The translations under genes and the position numbers were made by a program. A stretch of 64,000 nt of DNA from CADEDH01 sp965263455 (GTDB lineage: Bacteria > Actinomycetota > Acidimicrobiia > Acidimicrobiales > SZUA-35). The notes under the pieces were generated by a model that searched no databases, was not told the DNA's origin, and saw only the letters and a list, made by a program, of their open reading frames with translations. Location of the stretch: assembly GCA_965263455.1 (NCBI GenBank), contig CBDHHN010000002.1, positions 310,001-374,000 on the forward strand, read 5' to 3'. This document shows, piece by piece, positions 37,698 to 46,104 of this stretch. How positions within the stretch are numbered: the first letter of the stretch is position 1; every line of letters begins with the position of its first letter.

Positions 37698-38743
37698 TGG
37701 TCAGGATGGCGGCGATCGAGCAGCATCGCATCCCCCAGCGACAGGAAGCGGTAGTCACCGGCCAGGGCGGCGGCGTAGACGTCGCGCCAGCGAGGGCCGA
37801 CGAAGGCGTCGACCAGGACCAGCAGCGACGACCGCGGGACGTGGAAGTTGGTGAGCAGGACGTCGACGACCTGCCAGTCGAAGCCCCGGCTGATGAACAG
37901 CTCGGTCGAGCCCGACAACGACCCGGTGGCGGCCACCGATTCCAGGGTCCGGACAACGGTGGTGCCGACGGCCACCACCCGGTCGGCGGCCCGGATCCGG
38001 TCCCAGACCTCGGGCTCGACGTGGTAGCGCTCGGCGTGCATGTGGTGGTCGGCGATGCGGTCGGCCGTGATGGGGCGGAAGGTGCCGAGCCCGACCCGCA
38101 GCTCGACCCGGAGGACCGGGATGCCGGCGGCCTCGATCCGGGCCAGCAGGTCGGTGCTCAGGTGGAGCCCGGCCGTCGGGGCCGCCACCGAACCGGGGCG
38201 GCGGGCGAACACGGTCTGGTAGCGCTCGGCGTCGTCGAGGGTCTCGTGGATGTAGGGCGGCAGCGGGACGTGGCCGAGACGGGCCATGAGGGCGTCGGGA
38301 TCGTCGGCCAGGATCTTGACCAGGCGACGCCCGTCGTCGGCCCCGCCCTCGACCGGCCCGCCGACCTCGACCACGGGTTCGGCCTCGGTGGTCTCGGCCA
38401 GCCGGGTGCCCGGCCCGACCCGGCGCCCGCCCCGAACCAGGGCCTGCCACTCGTTCGGCCTCCCCGTGGGCTCCAGGAGCAGCACCTCGACCCGGCCCCC
38501 GGTCGGCTTGACCAGCAGCAGCCGGGCCGCCGACACCCGGGTGTCGTTGACCACCAGCACGTCGCCGGGAGCCAGCTCGGCGGGGAGGTCGGCCACCGTT
38601 CGGTGGCGGCGGCCGTCGAGCCGGTCGACCAGGAGCCGGGCGGCGTGCCGGGGCTCGACCGGCTGCTGGGCGATCCGGGCCTCGGGCAGGTCGTAGTCGA
38701 AGAAGTCGAGATCGCCGGGCCCGGGCCGGTCGGTGGTGGTCAC
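37691..38743 (-). CDS. queA: S-adenosylmethionine:tRNA ribosyltransferase-isomerase
   Basis: Adds the epoxycyclopentanediol-ribosyl part to preQ1-tRNA. The 350-residue protein has FDYDLPEARIAQQPVEPR at the N-terminus, VNDTRV near residue 65, GSVAAPTAGLHLS near 185, and the C-terminal TNFHVPRSSLLVLVDAF. All family landmarks are present. It comes five bases after ruvB and overlaps tgt, so the queuosine pair is co-transcribed with ruvCAB and yajC-secDF, an arrangement widespread in bacteria. Confidence 0.95.
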   Translation of the reverse strand: MTTTDRPGPGDLDFFDYDLPEARIAQQPVEPRHAARLLVDRLDGRRHRTVADLPAELAPGDVLVVNDTRVSAARLLLVKPTGGRVEVLLLEPTGRPNEWQALVRGGRRVGPGTRLAETTEAEPVVEVGGPVEGGADDGRRLVKILADDPDALMARLGHVPLPPYIHETLDDAERYQTVFARRPGSVAAPTAGLHLSTDLLARIEAAGIPVLRVELRVGLGTFRPITADRIADHHMHAERYHVEPEVWDRIRAADRVVAVGTTVVRTLESVAATGSLSGSTELFISRGFDWQVVDVLLTNFHVPRSSLLVLVDAFVGPRWRDVYAAALAGDYRFLSLGDAMLLDRRHPDQW

Positions 38744-38747
38744 GGGT

Positions 38748-39869
38748 TCAGTCGTCGAACAGGAGCCGCTGGTCGGGCTCGGGTTCGGCCTCGTCGGGTG
38801 GCTGGAGCCCGAGGTGACGCCAGGCGGCGGCGGTGGCGACCCGACCTCGGGGGGTCCGGATCAGCAGTCCCTGCTGGATGAGGAAGGGTTCGATCACGTC
38901 CTCCACCGTCTCGGTCGCCTCGCCCACGCTGATGGCCAGGTTGGACAGACCCACCGGTCCGCCGTCGAAGTGGTGGCACAGACTGGTCAGCAGGAGTTGG
39001 TCGACCTTGTCGAGGCCGCGCTCGTCGATGCCGAACAGGGCCAGACCGTCGGCCGCCGCCTCGTGGTCGATGACACCGTCGGCCTTGACCTCGGCGTAGT
39101 CCCGAACCCGGCGCAGCAGGCGATTGGCGATCCGGGGAGTGCCCCGACTCCGGGCGGCGATCTCGGCCGCCCCGGCCGCTTCGATGGTCACGCCGAGCAG
39201 GGCGGCGGCCCGGACCACGATCCGTTCCAGGTCGGCGGCCGAGTAGTAGTCGAGGCGGAAGGCGAACCCGAACCGATCCCGCAGCGGGCCGGTGATCAGG
39301 CCGGTCCGGGTCGTGGCTCCAACCAGGGTGAAGGGTTCCAGGTCGAACCGGAGCGAGCGGGCGGCCGGGCCCTTGCCCAGCAATACGTCGATCTGGCGGT
39401 CCTCCATGGCCGGATAGAGGACCTCTTCGACCACCCGGGGGAGCCGGTGGATCTCGTCGATGAACAGCACGTCGCCGGGCTCGATCTTGGTCAGGATCGA
39501 GGCCAGGTCCCCGGCCCGCTCGATGGCGGGGCCGGAGGTGATGTGGAGGTGGGCGTCGAGTTCGGCGGCCACGATCCCGGCCAGCGTGGTCTTTCCCAGA
39601 CCGGGTGGCCCGGCGAACAGCAGGTGGTCGGCCGGTTGGCCCCGACCCCGGGCCGAGGTCAGGATGATGCCGAGTTGGTTCTTGAGCTCGGACTGGCCGA
39701 CGAAGTCGTCCATCGACTTGGGCCGGAGGCCGACATCGGGGGCCTCGTCCTCGGGCCCCCGTCCCCCCGATCCATCGGCCCCGCCGGGTCCACCTACGCC
39801 GCCAGCGTCGAGGCCGGCGACGCCGTCCTCGGGCTGCCAGTCGGGGTCGATCAGTTCGTCGCGGGGCAC
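38748..39869 (-). CDS. ruvB: Holliday junction helicase RuvB
   Basis: AAA+ motor driving branch migration with RuvA. Walker A GPPGLGKTT, Walker B VLFIDEIHR and sensor-1 VGATTRTG are clear; the winged-helix domain ends with RGRVATAAAWRHLGL. Length is 373, about 30 longer than usual because of a Gly/Asp-rich N-terminal extension before RPKSMDDFVGQ. GTG at 39869, with GGAG six bases upstream, lies one base from the ruvA stop. Confidence 0.96.
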   Translation of the reverse strand: MPRDELIDPDWQPEDGVAGLDAGGVGGPGGADGSGGRGPEDEAPDVGLRPKSMDDFVGQSELKNQLGIILTSARGRGQPADHLLFAGPPGLGKTTLAGIVAAELDAHLHITSGPAIERAGDLASILTKIEPGDVLFIDEIHRLPRVVEEVLYPAMEDRQIDVLLGKGPAARSLRFDLEPFTLVGATTRTGLITGPLRDRFGFAFRLDYYSAADLERIVVRAAALLGVTIEAAGAAEIAARSRGTPRIANRLLRRVRDYAEVKADGVIDHEAAADGLALFGIDERGLDKVDQLLLTSLCHHFDGGPVGLSNLAISVGEATETVEDVIEPFLIQQGLLIRTPRGRVATAAAWRHLGLQPPDEAEPEPDQRLLFDD

Positions 39870-39870
39870 G

Positions 39871-40521
39871 TCAGGCTCCGGCCAGCGCCCGCAGGGCCGA
39901 CTTGAGCAGACGGCCGGCGTCGGCTCCCTCGGTCTCGGCCTCGCCGCTGACGGCGGCCAGGGCGCTGCGTATCTCGTCGTTGCCGTAGCCCAGGCTGGCC
40001 AGGGCCTCGCGCACGTCGTCGAGCGCCGTGGCCGGGCCGGCGCTGTCGGCGGCGGCCGCACCGGCGGCGGTGCCGTTGGTGTCGGCCAGGTCGATCTCGG
40101 GCAGGACCAGCGACGACCGCAGGTCGACCAGGAGCCGTTGGGCCGTCTTCTTGCCCACGCCGGGCACTTCACAGAGGGCGGCCAGATCGTCGTCGGCCAG
40201 GATGCGGGCCAGGCGCGGGGCCGGGTGGGTGGCCAGCACGGCCAGGGCCAGGGTCGGTCCGACGCCATTGGCCTTCAGCAGGCCCTCGAAGGCCTGCCGT
40301 TCCTCCCGGGCCAGGAAGCCGAACAGTTTCTCCTCGGTCTCGCGCACGTGGTGGTGGGTGTAGAGCAGGGCCTCGCCGTCGAGTCGGAGCCGATCGAGGG
40401 TATGGGCCGTGACCTGGACCCGGTAGCCGACCCCGGCCACCTCCAACAGGACCTCGCAGGCGGCCGAGCGCTCCAGCCCGGCGTGGCGGTCGATCACGGT
40501 GCCCCGCAGCGACCCGATCAT
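39871..40521 (-). CDS. ruvA: Holliday junction DNA-binding protein RuvA
   Basis: Tetrameric junction-binding protein. The OB-fold N domain (MIGSLRGTV, HHVRETEEKLFGF), two helix-hairpin-helix motifs (ANGVGPTLALAVL and VPGVGKKTAQRLLVDL) and a C-terminal three-helix domain after an Ala/Gly linker (ASLGYGNDEI) are all visible. Length 216. Its ATG overlaps the ruvC stop by four bases. Confidence 0.96.
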   Translation of the reverse strand: MIGSLRGTVIDRHAGLERSAACEVLLEVAGVGYRVQVTAHTLDRLRLDGEALLYTHHHVRETEEKLFGFLAREERQAFEGLLKANGVGPTLALAVLATHPAPRLARILADDDLAALCEVPGVGKKTAQRLLVDLRSSLVLPEIDLADTNGTAAGAAAADSAGPATALDDVREALASLGYGNDEIRSALAAVSGEAETEGADAGRLLKSALRALAGA

Positions 40522-41048
40522 GCTCCGGCCCGCTCCCGGGCGGGGCCCCGCAGATCCCGCCCGGCGTTGCGCAACGAGGGGTCGTGGGCGAGATGACAGA
40601 GGGCCAGGGCGGCGGCGTCGGCGGCGTCGGCCGGCCGGGGTGGACTGGCCAGGCCCAGCAGCATCTGGACCATGGTCTGCATCTGGGCCTTCTCGGCCCG
40701 GCCGTCCCCGGCGATCACCGACTTCACCTCGGAGGGAGAGTACTCGGCCACGGTCAGACCGCGGCCGGCGGCCTCGGCCAACACCAGGCCCGAGGCCTGG
40801 GCCACGCCCACCGCGGTGCGGACGTTGTTCTGGAAGAAGATGCGCTCGACGGCCACCACCCGGGGCCGGTAGTCGTCGACCAGGGACCGGATCTCCTGCT
40901 GGAGCTCGGCCAGTCGGCTCGGAACCGGGTCGTGGGGCGAGGTGCGGATCACGCCCAGGGCCCGAGGGCGGGCCTTACCCCTGCCCAGAGCCTCCAGCAC
41001 CGCATACCCGCACCGGGACAGGCCCGGATCCACGCCGAGGACGAACAC
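40518..41048 (-). CDS. ruvC: Holliday junction resolvase RuvC
   Basis: Endonuclease that cuts Holliday junctions. The four acidic residues are visible in LGVDPGLSRCG, AVERIFFQNN and DAADAAALALCH. The longest frame runs far upstream without coding signal; the family N-terminus requires a start at GTG 41048 (176 residues), and TACCGT ends seven bases before it. It heads ruvC-ruvA-ruvB-queA-tgt-yajC-secD-secF and is divergent from the ABC transporter genes, with 63 bases between starts. Confidence 0.95.
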   Translation of the reverse strand: MFVLGVDPGLSRCGYAVLEALGRGKARPRALGVIRTSPHDPVPSRLAELQQEIRSLVDDYRPRVVAVERIFFQNNVRTAVGVAQASGLVLAEAAGRGLTVAEYSPSEVKSVIAGDGRAEKAQMQTMVQMLLGLASPPRPADAADAAALALCHLAHDPSLRNAGRDLRGPARERAGA

Positions 41049-41055
41049 CTGTACG

Positions 41056-41061
41056 ACGGTA
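41056..41061 (-). promoter_or_regulatory. Putative -10 of a leaderless ruvC transcript
   Basis: TACCGT on the minus strand ending seven bases before the ruvC GTG. It supports that start over other candidates. Confidence 0.5.
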
Positions 41062-41111
41062 GCGGCCGACGGTCGACTACAGGGCGATGCCCCGGTGCCG
41101 ATGGACTCAGG

Positions 41112-42194
41112 GTGAGTGCTCCCGTCGTCCGGTTCCTCGACGCCGAGCGCCGGTTCGGGTCGGTCACCGCCCTGGACCGGTTGCGCCTCGATCTGCCGAC
41201 CAACGCCATCACCGTCCTGCTCGGCCCGAACGGGGCGGGCAAGACCACGGCCATGCGCCTCATCACCGGTGCCCTGTCCCCCACGGCGGGCCGGGTCGAG
41301 GTGTTCGGCCTGCGACCGGACGGTCCCGCCGGGGGCGAGGTCCGACGCCGGTGCGGCGTGGTCACGGCCAAGCCCTCCCTCTACGACCGACTGACCGGGG
41401 CCGACAACCTCCGCTACGCCGCCGAACTGTGGGGCATGGGCCGGGGGCACTGGGCCGAGGGGGCCATCGCCGACGCCGCCGCCCGGTTCGGGATCGACCA
41501 CGCCCTCGACCAGCAGGTCGGCGGCTACTCGACCGGGATGAAGACCCGCCTGGCCCTGGCCCGGGCCATCCTCCACGAGCCCGAACTCCTCCTGCTGGAC
41601 GAGCCGACCTCGGGTCTCGATCCCGAGTCGGCGGCGGCCGTGCTCGACCTGATCCGAACCATGACCGCCGGGGGTCGCACCGTGGTGCTGTGCACCCACC
41701 TGCTGGCCGAGGCCGACGGCCTGGCCGACCTGGCGGTGCTGATGGAGCACGGCCGCCTGACCGTGGCCGGCACCCCCCAGGAGTTGGCGGCCCGGCATTG
41801 GCCCCAGACCCTGGTCCGGCTGCGGGCCGTGACCGGCGGCGAGCTGGACAAGTTGGCGACCTGGCCCGAGACCCTGGCCTTCGACCGGAAGAACACCGAG
41901 GCCGTGGTGCTGGTCAACGACCGGGCCACCATCCCCGGGCTGGTCAAGCGGCTGAGTCACGAAGGGGTGCGTCTGCGGTCGGTCCAGCCCTACCAGCCGA
42001 CGCTGGAGGACATCTACTTCGCCGAGCGGGCCACGGCGAAGGGGCGGGAGCCCGAGATCGACCCCGTGACCCGGGCCCGAAGCGCCCGGCCCGGGATCCG
42101 GCCCACGGTGCCCGGCACCAATCCGCCCGAGCCCTTCATCGGGCCCGTCCATCCCCTACTGCTGCCGGCGCCGTCGGCCGGGATCCTGCGATGA
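41112..42194 (+). CDS. ABC transporter ATP-binding protein
   Basis: A 360-residue ATPase. Walker A GPNGAGKTTAMRL, signature YSTGMKTRLALARA, and Walker B LLLLDEPTSGLDPE with the switch histidine in CTHLLAEADG are complete. The C-terminal extension after about residue 220 ends in LEDIYFAERATA, the DrrA/CcmA-type subgroup that works with ABC-2 permeases. Export of a drug, lipid or sugar is likely, but the cargo is unknown. The GTG start at 41112 (VSAPVVRFLDAERRFG) is inferred from homologous N-termini; its ribosome-binding site is weak. Confidence 0.92.
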   Translation: MSAPVVRFLDAERRFGSVTALDRLRLDLPTNAITVLLGPNGAGKTTAMRLITGALSPTAGRVEVFGLRPDGPAGGEVRRRCGVVTAKPSLYDRLTGADNLRYAAELWGMGRGHWAEGAIADAAARFGIDHALDQQVGGYSTGMKTRLALARAILHEPELLLLDEPTSGLDPESAAAVLDLIRTMTAGGRTVVLCTHLLAEADGLADLAVLMEHGRLTVAGTPQELAARHWPQTLVRLRAVTGGELDKLATWPETLAFDRKNTEAVVLVNDRATIPGLVKRLSHEGVRLRSVQPYQPTLEDIYFAERATAKGREPEIDPVTRARSARPGIRPTVPGTNPPEPFIGPVHPLLLPAPSAGILR

Positions 42195-43666
42195 CCGACA
42201 ACCCGTCCCCCCGATTCTCCCCCGACGATCTGGTCCCCCAGCCGGAGCCGACACCCGACCGGCCCCCCGCAGACCCCGGATCCCGATCGTCCGACGACCC
42301 CGACGCCGGCCGGGCCGACACCGACGCCAGGGCCGACGCCGACGCCGACGCCGGCCGGGCCGAAGGGACCGACACCGGCCGGGCCGACACCGAGGCCGAC
42401 ACCGAGGCCGACAGGGTCGCCGGGACACACGTCGACCGGCCACCGACCGCGGCGCCTGAGACGACCCCGACCCCGGCCCCGGGTCCGTCGGACCGGGATC
42501 GGGCCGAACCGACGGCCCACGTGCTGGCCTACGACGATCGGGAACGACGTTCCCCCGGGCCTCGGCCCCGGTCCGGGGCGGCGGGCTACATCCCCCAACT
42601 CGACGCCGCGCCCACCCCCGACCCTTACGAGCCGATCCTGGAGGCGGCCCCGCCGCCGGAGGACCACGAGCCCGGGAACGGGACGGCGCCACCTCTCGGG
42701 CCGTACCTGCCCCAGACCGAACCCGGGCCCGGGGCCGGGCCCTACGGAGGACTGGCCCTCGACACCAGTCCGGCCGCCGGGCTGTGGCCGCCACCTCCGG
42801 TGGCCGTCGACGACCTCCCCAGGGAACCACCCGAACCCCGGCTCGACCTGGGTCGGGTGTGGACCGTGGCCCGGGCCGACCTCCGCCAACTGGCCCAGGC
42901 TCGGGACTTCCTCTACCCCATGATCGGGTTGGGCAGCCTGTTCTACGTGATCATCCCGGCCATCCTGCTCCTGGCCATCACCAGCATCGGTTCGGTCGAG
43001 GTGGTGGGTCGGGTGTCCGAGGCGTTGGAGGCCCTCCCCGACTCGGCCGAGTCCCAGATCCGGGGCGAGACCCCGGAGGCCCAGACCGCCTTCGCCCTGG
43101 CCGTCTTCCTGTTCGCCCCGGTGGCCGTCATCGTGCCCCTGACCATCTCCACCGCGGTGGGAGCCGCCACCCTGGTGGGCGAACGGGAACGGGGCACAGG
43201 TGAGTTCCTGGCCCACTCCCCCGCCTCGGTCCGCGAGGTCTACCTGGGCAAGCTGGTGGCCAGCCTCATTCCCGGCTACCTGACGGTGGTGGTGGGATTC
43301 GGCGCCTACTCGCTCCTGGTCAACACGATCGTGGGGCCGTCGGTCGGCGGATGGTTCTTCCCCACCACCCAGTGGTGGATCATGATCCTGTGGGTCCTGC
43401 CCCCGTTCCTGGCCATCTGTCTGTCGATCGTGCTCCGACTCTCGGCCCGGGTGTCGTCGACGGCGGCGGCCCAGCAGGCCTCGGGCCTGGTCAGCCTGCC
43501 GCTGATCATGGTCGCCTACAGCCAGGCCACCGGGGTGCTGTTCGGGGCCGGCGCCCTCCCCTATGTGGTCGGGGCCCTGGCCTGGGTCGGCGCCATCTTC
43601 AGCCTGCGGCGCGGCATGCGAGCCGTCCGCCGCGACCGCCTGCTGAGTGTGGCGTCCGGCATCTGA
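42191..43666 (+). CDS. ABC-2 type permease with long disordered N-terminus
   Basis: A 491-residue integral membrane protein overlapping the ATPase gene by four bases (ATGA). Residues 1 to about 210 are Pro/Asp/Ala/Glu-rich and apparently disordered, with short degenerate repeats such as DARADADADAGRA near residue 45. From about 235 on six hydrophobic segments follow, with GERERGTGEFLAHSPAS and KLVASLIPGY between helices 2 and 3, a hallmark of ABC-2/NatB-type permeases. The protein ends 27 bases from a convergent lipoprotein gene. Confidence 0.88.
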   Translation: MTDNPSPRFSPDDLVPQPEPTPDRPPADPGSRSSDDPDAGRADTDARADADADAGRAEGTDTGRADTEADTEADRVAGTHVDRPPTAAPETTPTPAPGPSDRDRAEPTAHVLAYDDRERRSPGPRPRSGAAGYIPQLDAAPTPDPYEPILEAAPPPEDHEPGNGTAPPLGPYLPQTEPGPGAGPYGGLALDTSPAAGLWPPPPVAVDDLPREPPEPRLDLGRVWTVARADLRQLAQARDFLYPMIGLGSLFYVIIPAILLLAITSIGSVEVVGRVSEALEALPDSAESQIRGETPEAQTAFALAVFLFAPVAVIVPLTISTAVGAATLVGERERGTGEFLAHSPASVREVYLGKLVASLIPGYLTVVVGFGAYSLLVNTIVGPSVGGWFFPTTQWWIMILWVLPPFLAICLSIVLRLSARVSSTAAAQQASGLVSLPLIMVAYSQATGVLFGAGALPYVVGALAWVGAIFSLRRGMRAVRRDRLLSVASGI

Positions 43667-43693
43667 CCGGCGCCGGGGCCGGCCTTGAGCCGA

Positions 43694-44230
43694 TCAGACC
43701 GGCACGATGCCGACGTGGAGGCCGCCGACGGTGTCGGGGGTGACCAGACGCAGGTCGGGGGAGATCCAGTCGCCTGAGGTGACGAGGCCGTCCTGGTCGA
43801 CGTCGATGTGGACGGCGGCGTTGATGTCCAACGAACCGTCCAGGGGTAGCGGCAGGAGTACCTCGACCCGACCGCCGTTGGCCACCAGTTCCTCCACCGG
43901 GAGTTCCACCCGCTCGAGTTCGAGGGCGGCGGCGTCCCGGAGCGTGACGTCCTCCAGGGCCACGACGGCGGTGCCGGTCAGGGTCTGACCCGGTGGGAGG
44001 TCGACGGTGACGACGACGAACTCCGTCAGCGACTCCTCCCCTGGTGCGACCTGGTCGGCGGCGGCCGTCTCGAAGGCGATCCCGTCGGCGACCGTGGTAC
44101 TGGACGAACCCGATGGGGAGCCGACCTCCTCCCCGGTACAGGCCGAAGCCACGACCAGGGTCACCACGAGGGCGGCGCCGGCCCGGCGGAGGCGACGCCC
44201 CGCCGGGCCCGGGATGGCCGTGGACGCCAC
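43694..44230 (-). CDS. Secreted lipoprotein, possibly YbaY-like
   Basis: A 178-residue protein with a lipoprotein signal: basic start, hydrophobic core and lipobox VVASAC, then a Ser/Thr-rich linker. The body is beta-rich; TGTAVVALEDVTLRDAAALEL followed by HIDVDQDGLVTSGDWIS resembles the YbaY/YscW pilotin-like fold, but this is only a memory-based similarity. GTG at 44230 has GGAG upstream. It is two bases after the metalloprotease gene, so the two are co-expressed. Confidence 0.72.
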   Translation of the reverse strand: MASTAIPGPAGRRLRRAGAALVVTLVVASACTGEEVGSPSGSSSTTVADGIAFETAAADQVAPGEESLTEFVVVTVDLPPGQTLTGTAVVALEDVTLRDAAALELERVELPVEELVANGGRVEVLLPLPLDGSLDINAAVHIDVDQDGLVTSGDWISPDLRLVTPDTVGGLHVGIVPV

Positions 44231-44232
44231 CG

Positions 44233-45981
44233 CTACTCCGCGGTGACCGTGATCGAGGTCTTGGACCAGCCACCCCCGGCGGCCCGGTCGGAGACGGCAT
44301 AGGCGGTAAGGGTGTAGGTCCGGCCCGACCGGAGCCGCAGGCCCCAGTCGTAGGTGGTCCAGTACTCTCGGCGGGCGCCCAGGAACCGTCCGGTCTCGGC
44401 GTCCCGGAGGACCAGGAGCACCCAGCGGATGCCGTCACCGTCGGCGGTTCCGGCGTCGGGATCGTAGGCACCGACGCGGAGGCCCCCGTAGGGAACCCGC
44501 CGGTCGATGGTGCCGCCGTCGACGTGGGTCAGGAAGCTGACAACGGGCTTGGCGTCGACCCGGGGCTTGGGCCCTGTGGTGGTGGTCGTGGGGGGACCGA
44601 CCGTGGTCGGCGGCGCCGTCGTCACCGGGGTGGTGACGGGCGCCGACGTTGGCGGGGCTGGTGGCGTCGTCGGCGGGGTGGTCGGCGGCGCACTCGTCGG
44701 CGGCGTGGTCGGCGGCGCACTCGTCGGCGGCGTGGTCGGCGGCGCACTCGTCGGCGGCGTGGTCGGCGGCGCACTCGTCGGCGGCGTGGTCGGCGGCGCA
44801 CTCGTCGGCGGCGTGGTCGGCGGCGCACTCGTCGGCGGCGTGGTCGGCGGGGCCGGCGTCGTCGGCGGAACCGTGGTGGTGGTCGTCGACGGTGTCGTCG
44901 GCGGGGCCGGCGTCGTCGGCGGAACCGTGGTGGTGGTCGTCGACGGTGTGGTCGGCGGGGCCGGCGTCGTCGGCGGAACCGTGGTGGTGGTCGTCGACGG
45001 TGTGGTCGGCGGGGCCGTGGTGGTGGTCGTCGGCGGGGCCGTGGTGGTCGTGGTCGACGGTGGGGGCGGGGGAGCCGGGTTGGCTCCGTAGACGAACTCG
45101 ACCGCCTGGACGTCCGACGGGGTCAGGGTCGAGCCGTTGTTACCGATGTCGCTCAGGCTCACCCCCGGCTGCTTGGGGGTGATCACGGGACGGGAACGGT
45201 CCAGGGCGAACGAGTAGGGCCCGTAGTGCATGACCGAGCCGTAGTCGTACTCGCCAACGTCGGTTGCGTAGGTGGCCTTGCGGAACTGGGATGCGGCGTT
45301 GGCCGAGATGTTGGAGTAGTCGATCTCGATGTAGTCGTCGCGGTCGTTGCGGTTGTGCTCGTGGGCCAGGCCGACGGCGTGGCCGATCTCGTGGACCAGG
45401 CACCCCCGGCCGGTCCCGCTGTAGTTGATGTACTGGCGGCCTCCGACCCGCCCCAGGTAGGAGCTACAGGTGAAGCCGTTGCCCGTGTTGCGGAACTCGA
45501 CGTAGTCCCGCTCGGTCGTGCGGGCCACGAAGCGGATCGAGGTCTTGCGCTCCCACTCGGCGATGGCGGCATCGATGTTGGCCACCGCGGCCGAAGCCGT
45601 CCCCGGGGTGATGGTGTAGGGGATGACGCCGTTGGGCCAGGCCTGGCGGGTCGACGTCGAGATGACCCCGCACTGGAGGCCGGGTGGGCAGGTGGCCTCG
45701 CCGGCCACCACCGGTGCCTGCACCCCGTTGGCCTGGAGTTCGGCGTGGGTGCCGAGAATGATGTCGTTCTCGAGCACGGCCATGCCGTCGACAACGTCGT
45801 AGGCCAGCTCATCATTGGTGCCCTGGATCCGGGCCCAGGCCATGGCCGGGGCCTCCGGACCCGGGGCCGGGCGGTCGGCCTGGGCACCGTTCATGGCGAA
45901 GAGGCCGGTGACGAGGATGGCCAGACCGGTCAGCAGGCCGACGAAGGGCCGAAGACCGACACGGTCAAAGAGGTGCCTCAT
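44233..45981 (-). CDS. Secreted astacin-like metalloprotease with Thr/Pro repeat linker
   Basis: A 582-residue exported zinc protease. An N-terminal signal peptide (about 1-32) and a propeptide precede an astacin (M12A) domain at about 105-300: zinc motif HEIGHAVGLAHEH with the third histidine and glutamate, and Met-turn SVMHYGPYSF. A Thr/Pro/Ser/Ala linker of about 160 residues, built from exact 9- and 18-residue repeats, joins a C-terminal beta-sandwich-like domain (VSFLTHVDGGTIDRRVPYG onward) that may bind a surface or substrate. GGAG lies six bases before the ATG at 45981. A good promoter lies upstream. Confidence 0.92.
   Translation of the reverse strand: MRHLFDRVGLRPFVGLLTGLAILVTGLFAMNGAQADRPAPGPEAPAMAWARIQGTNDELAYDVVDGMAVLENDIILGTHAELQANGVQAPVVAGEATCPPGLQCGVISTSTRQAWPNGVIPYTITPGTASAAVANIDAAIAEWERKTSIRFVARTTERDYVEFRNTGNGFTCSSYLGRVGGRQYINYSGTGRGCLVHEIGHAVGLAHEHNRNDRDDYIEIDYSNISANAASQFRKATYATDVGEYDYGSVMHYGPYSFALDRSRPVITPKQPGVSLSDIGNNGSTLTPSDVQAVEFVYGANPAPPPPPSTTTTTAPPTTTTTAPPTTPSTTTTTVPPTTPAPPTTPSTTTTTVPPTTPAPPTTPSTTTTTVPPTTPAPPTTPPTSAPPTTPPTSAPPTTPPTSAPPTTPPTSAPPTTPPTSAPPTTPPTSAPPTTPPTTPPAPPTSAPVTTPVTTAPPTTVGPPTTTTTGPKPRVDAKPVVSFLTHVDGGTIDRRVPYGGLRVGAYDPDAGTADGDGIRWVLLVLRDAETGRFLGARREYWTTYDWGLRLRSGRTYTLTAYAVSDRAAGGGWSKTSITVTAE
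44678..44839 (-). repeat. Six exact tandem copies of a 27-base unit
   Basis: The period is confirmed by a CACTC motif at 44691, 44718, 44745, 44772, 44799 and 44826. Each unit codes nine residues of the protease linker (Thr, Pro, Ser, Ala). Near-perfect identity implies recent expansion or ongoing slippage. Confidence 0.92.
44840..45001 (-). repeat. Three tandem copies of a 54-base unit
   Basis: GGAACC occurs at 44867, 44921 and 44975. Each unit codes 18 Thr/Val/Pro/Ala/Ser residues of the linker. Copies differ by a base or so. Confidence 0.9.
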
Positions 45982-46019
45982 GGGGGGCTCCGATCGGAAG
46001 AGCGAGTTCCGCCGATGCC

Positions 46020-46056
46020 CCACCGTGTCGAGCGGCGGCTTGGCCCGACACGGTGG
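46020..46056. promoter_or_regulatory. Long inverted repeat at the predicted 5' end of the protease mRNA
   Basis: Perfect 11-base arms (CCACCGTGTCG and CGACACGGTGG) around a 15-base loop, between the serpin stop and the protease start. It begins where transcription from the adjoining promoter should start, so it could be an operator, a 5' stabilising hairpin, or a terminator for serpin transcription. Confidence 0.6.
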
Positions 46057-46058
46057 TG

Positions 46059-46087
46059 ATGGTAGGTGATTCAGCTCACCTGGACAA
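46059..46087 (-). promoter_or_regulatory. Sigma-A-like promoter with nested palindrome for the protease gene
   Basis: On the minus strand TTGTCC (46082-46087) and TACCAT (46059-46064) are separated by exactly 17 bases. The spacer begins AGGTGA-GCTGAA-TCACCT, a six-base palindrome (46064-46081) placed as a repressor or activator site would be. This is the best promoter match in the window. Confidence 0.6.
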
Positions 46088-46104
46088 CCACCCCGATGAG
46101 AAGA

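Noticed and set aside
43667..43693. CCGGCGCCGG palindrome between the convergent ABC permease and lipoprotein genes
   Set aside because: No loop of useful size and typical of GC-rich sequence; too weak to call a terminator.
44678..45001. Regular repeats suggesting CRISPR
   Set aside because: The units are directly adjacent with no spacers, in frame, and code a Thr/Pro linker.
44044..46059. Plus-strand frame coding arginine/glycine-rich repeats
   Set aside because: It is the antisense shadow of the Thr/Pro repeat linker of the astacin-like protease.
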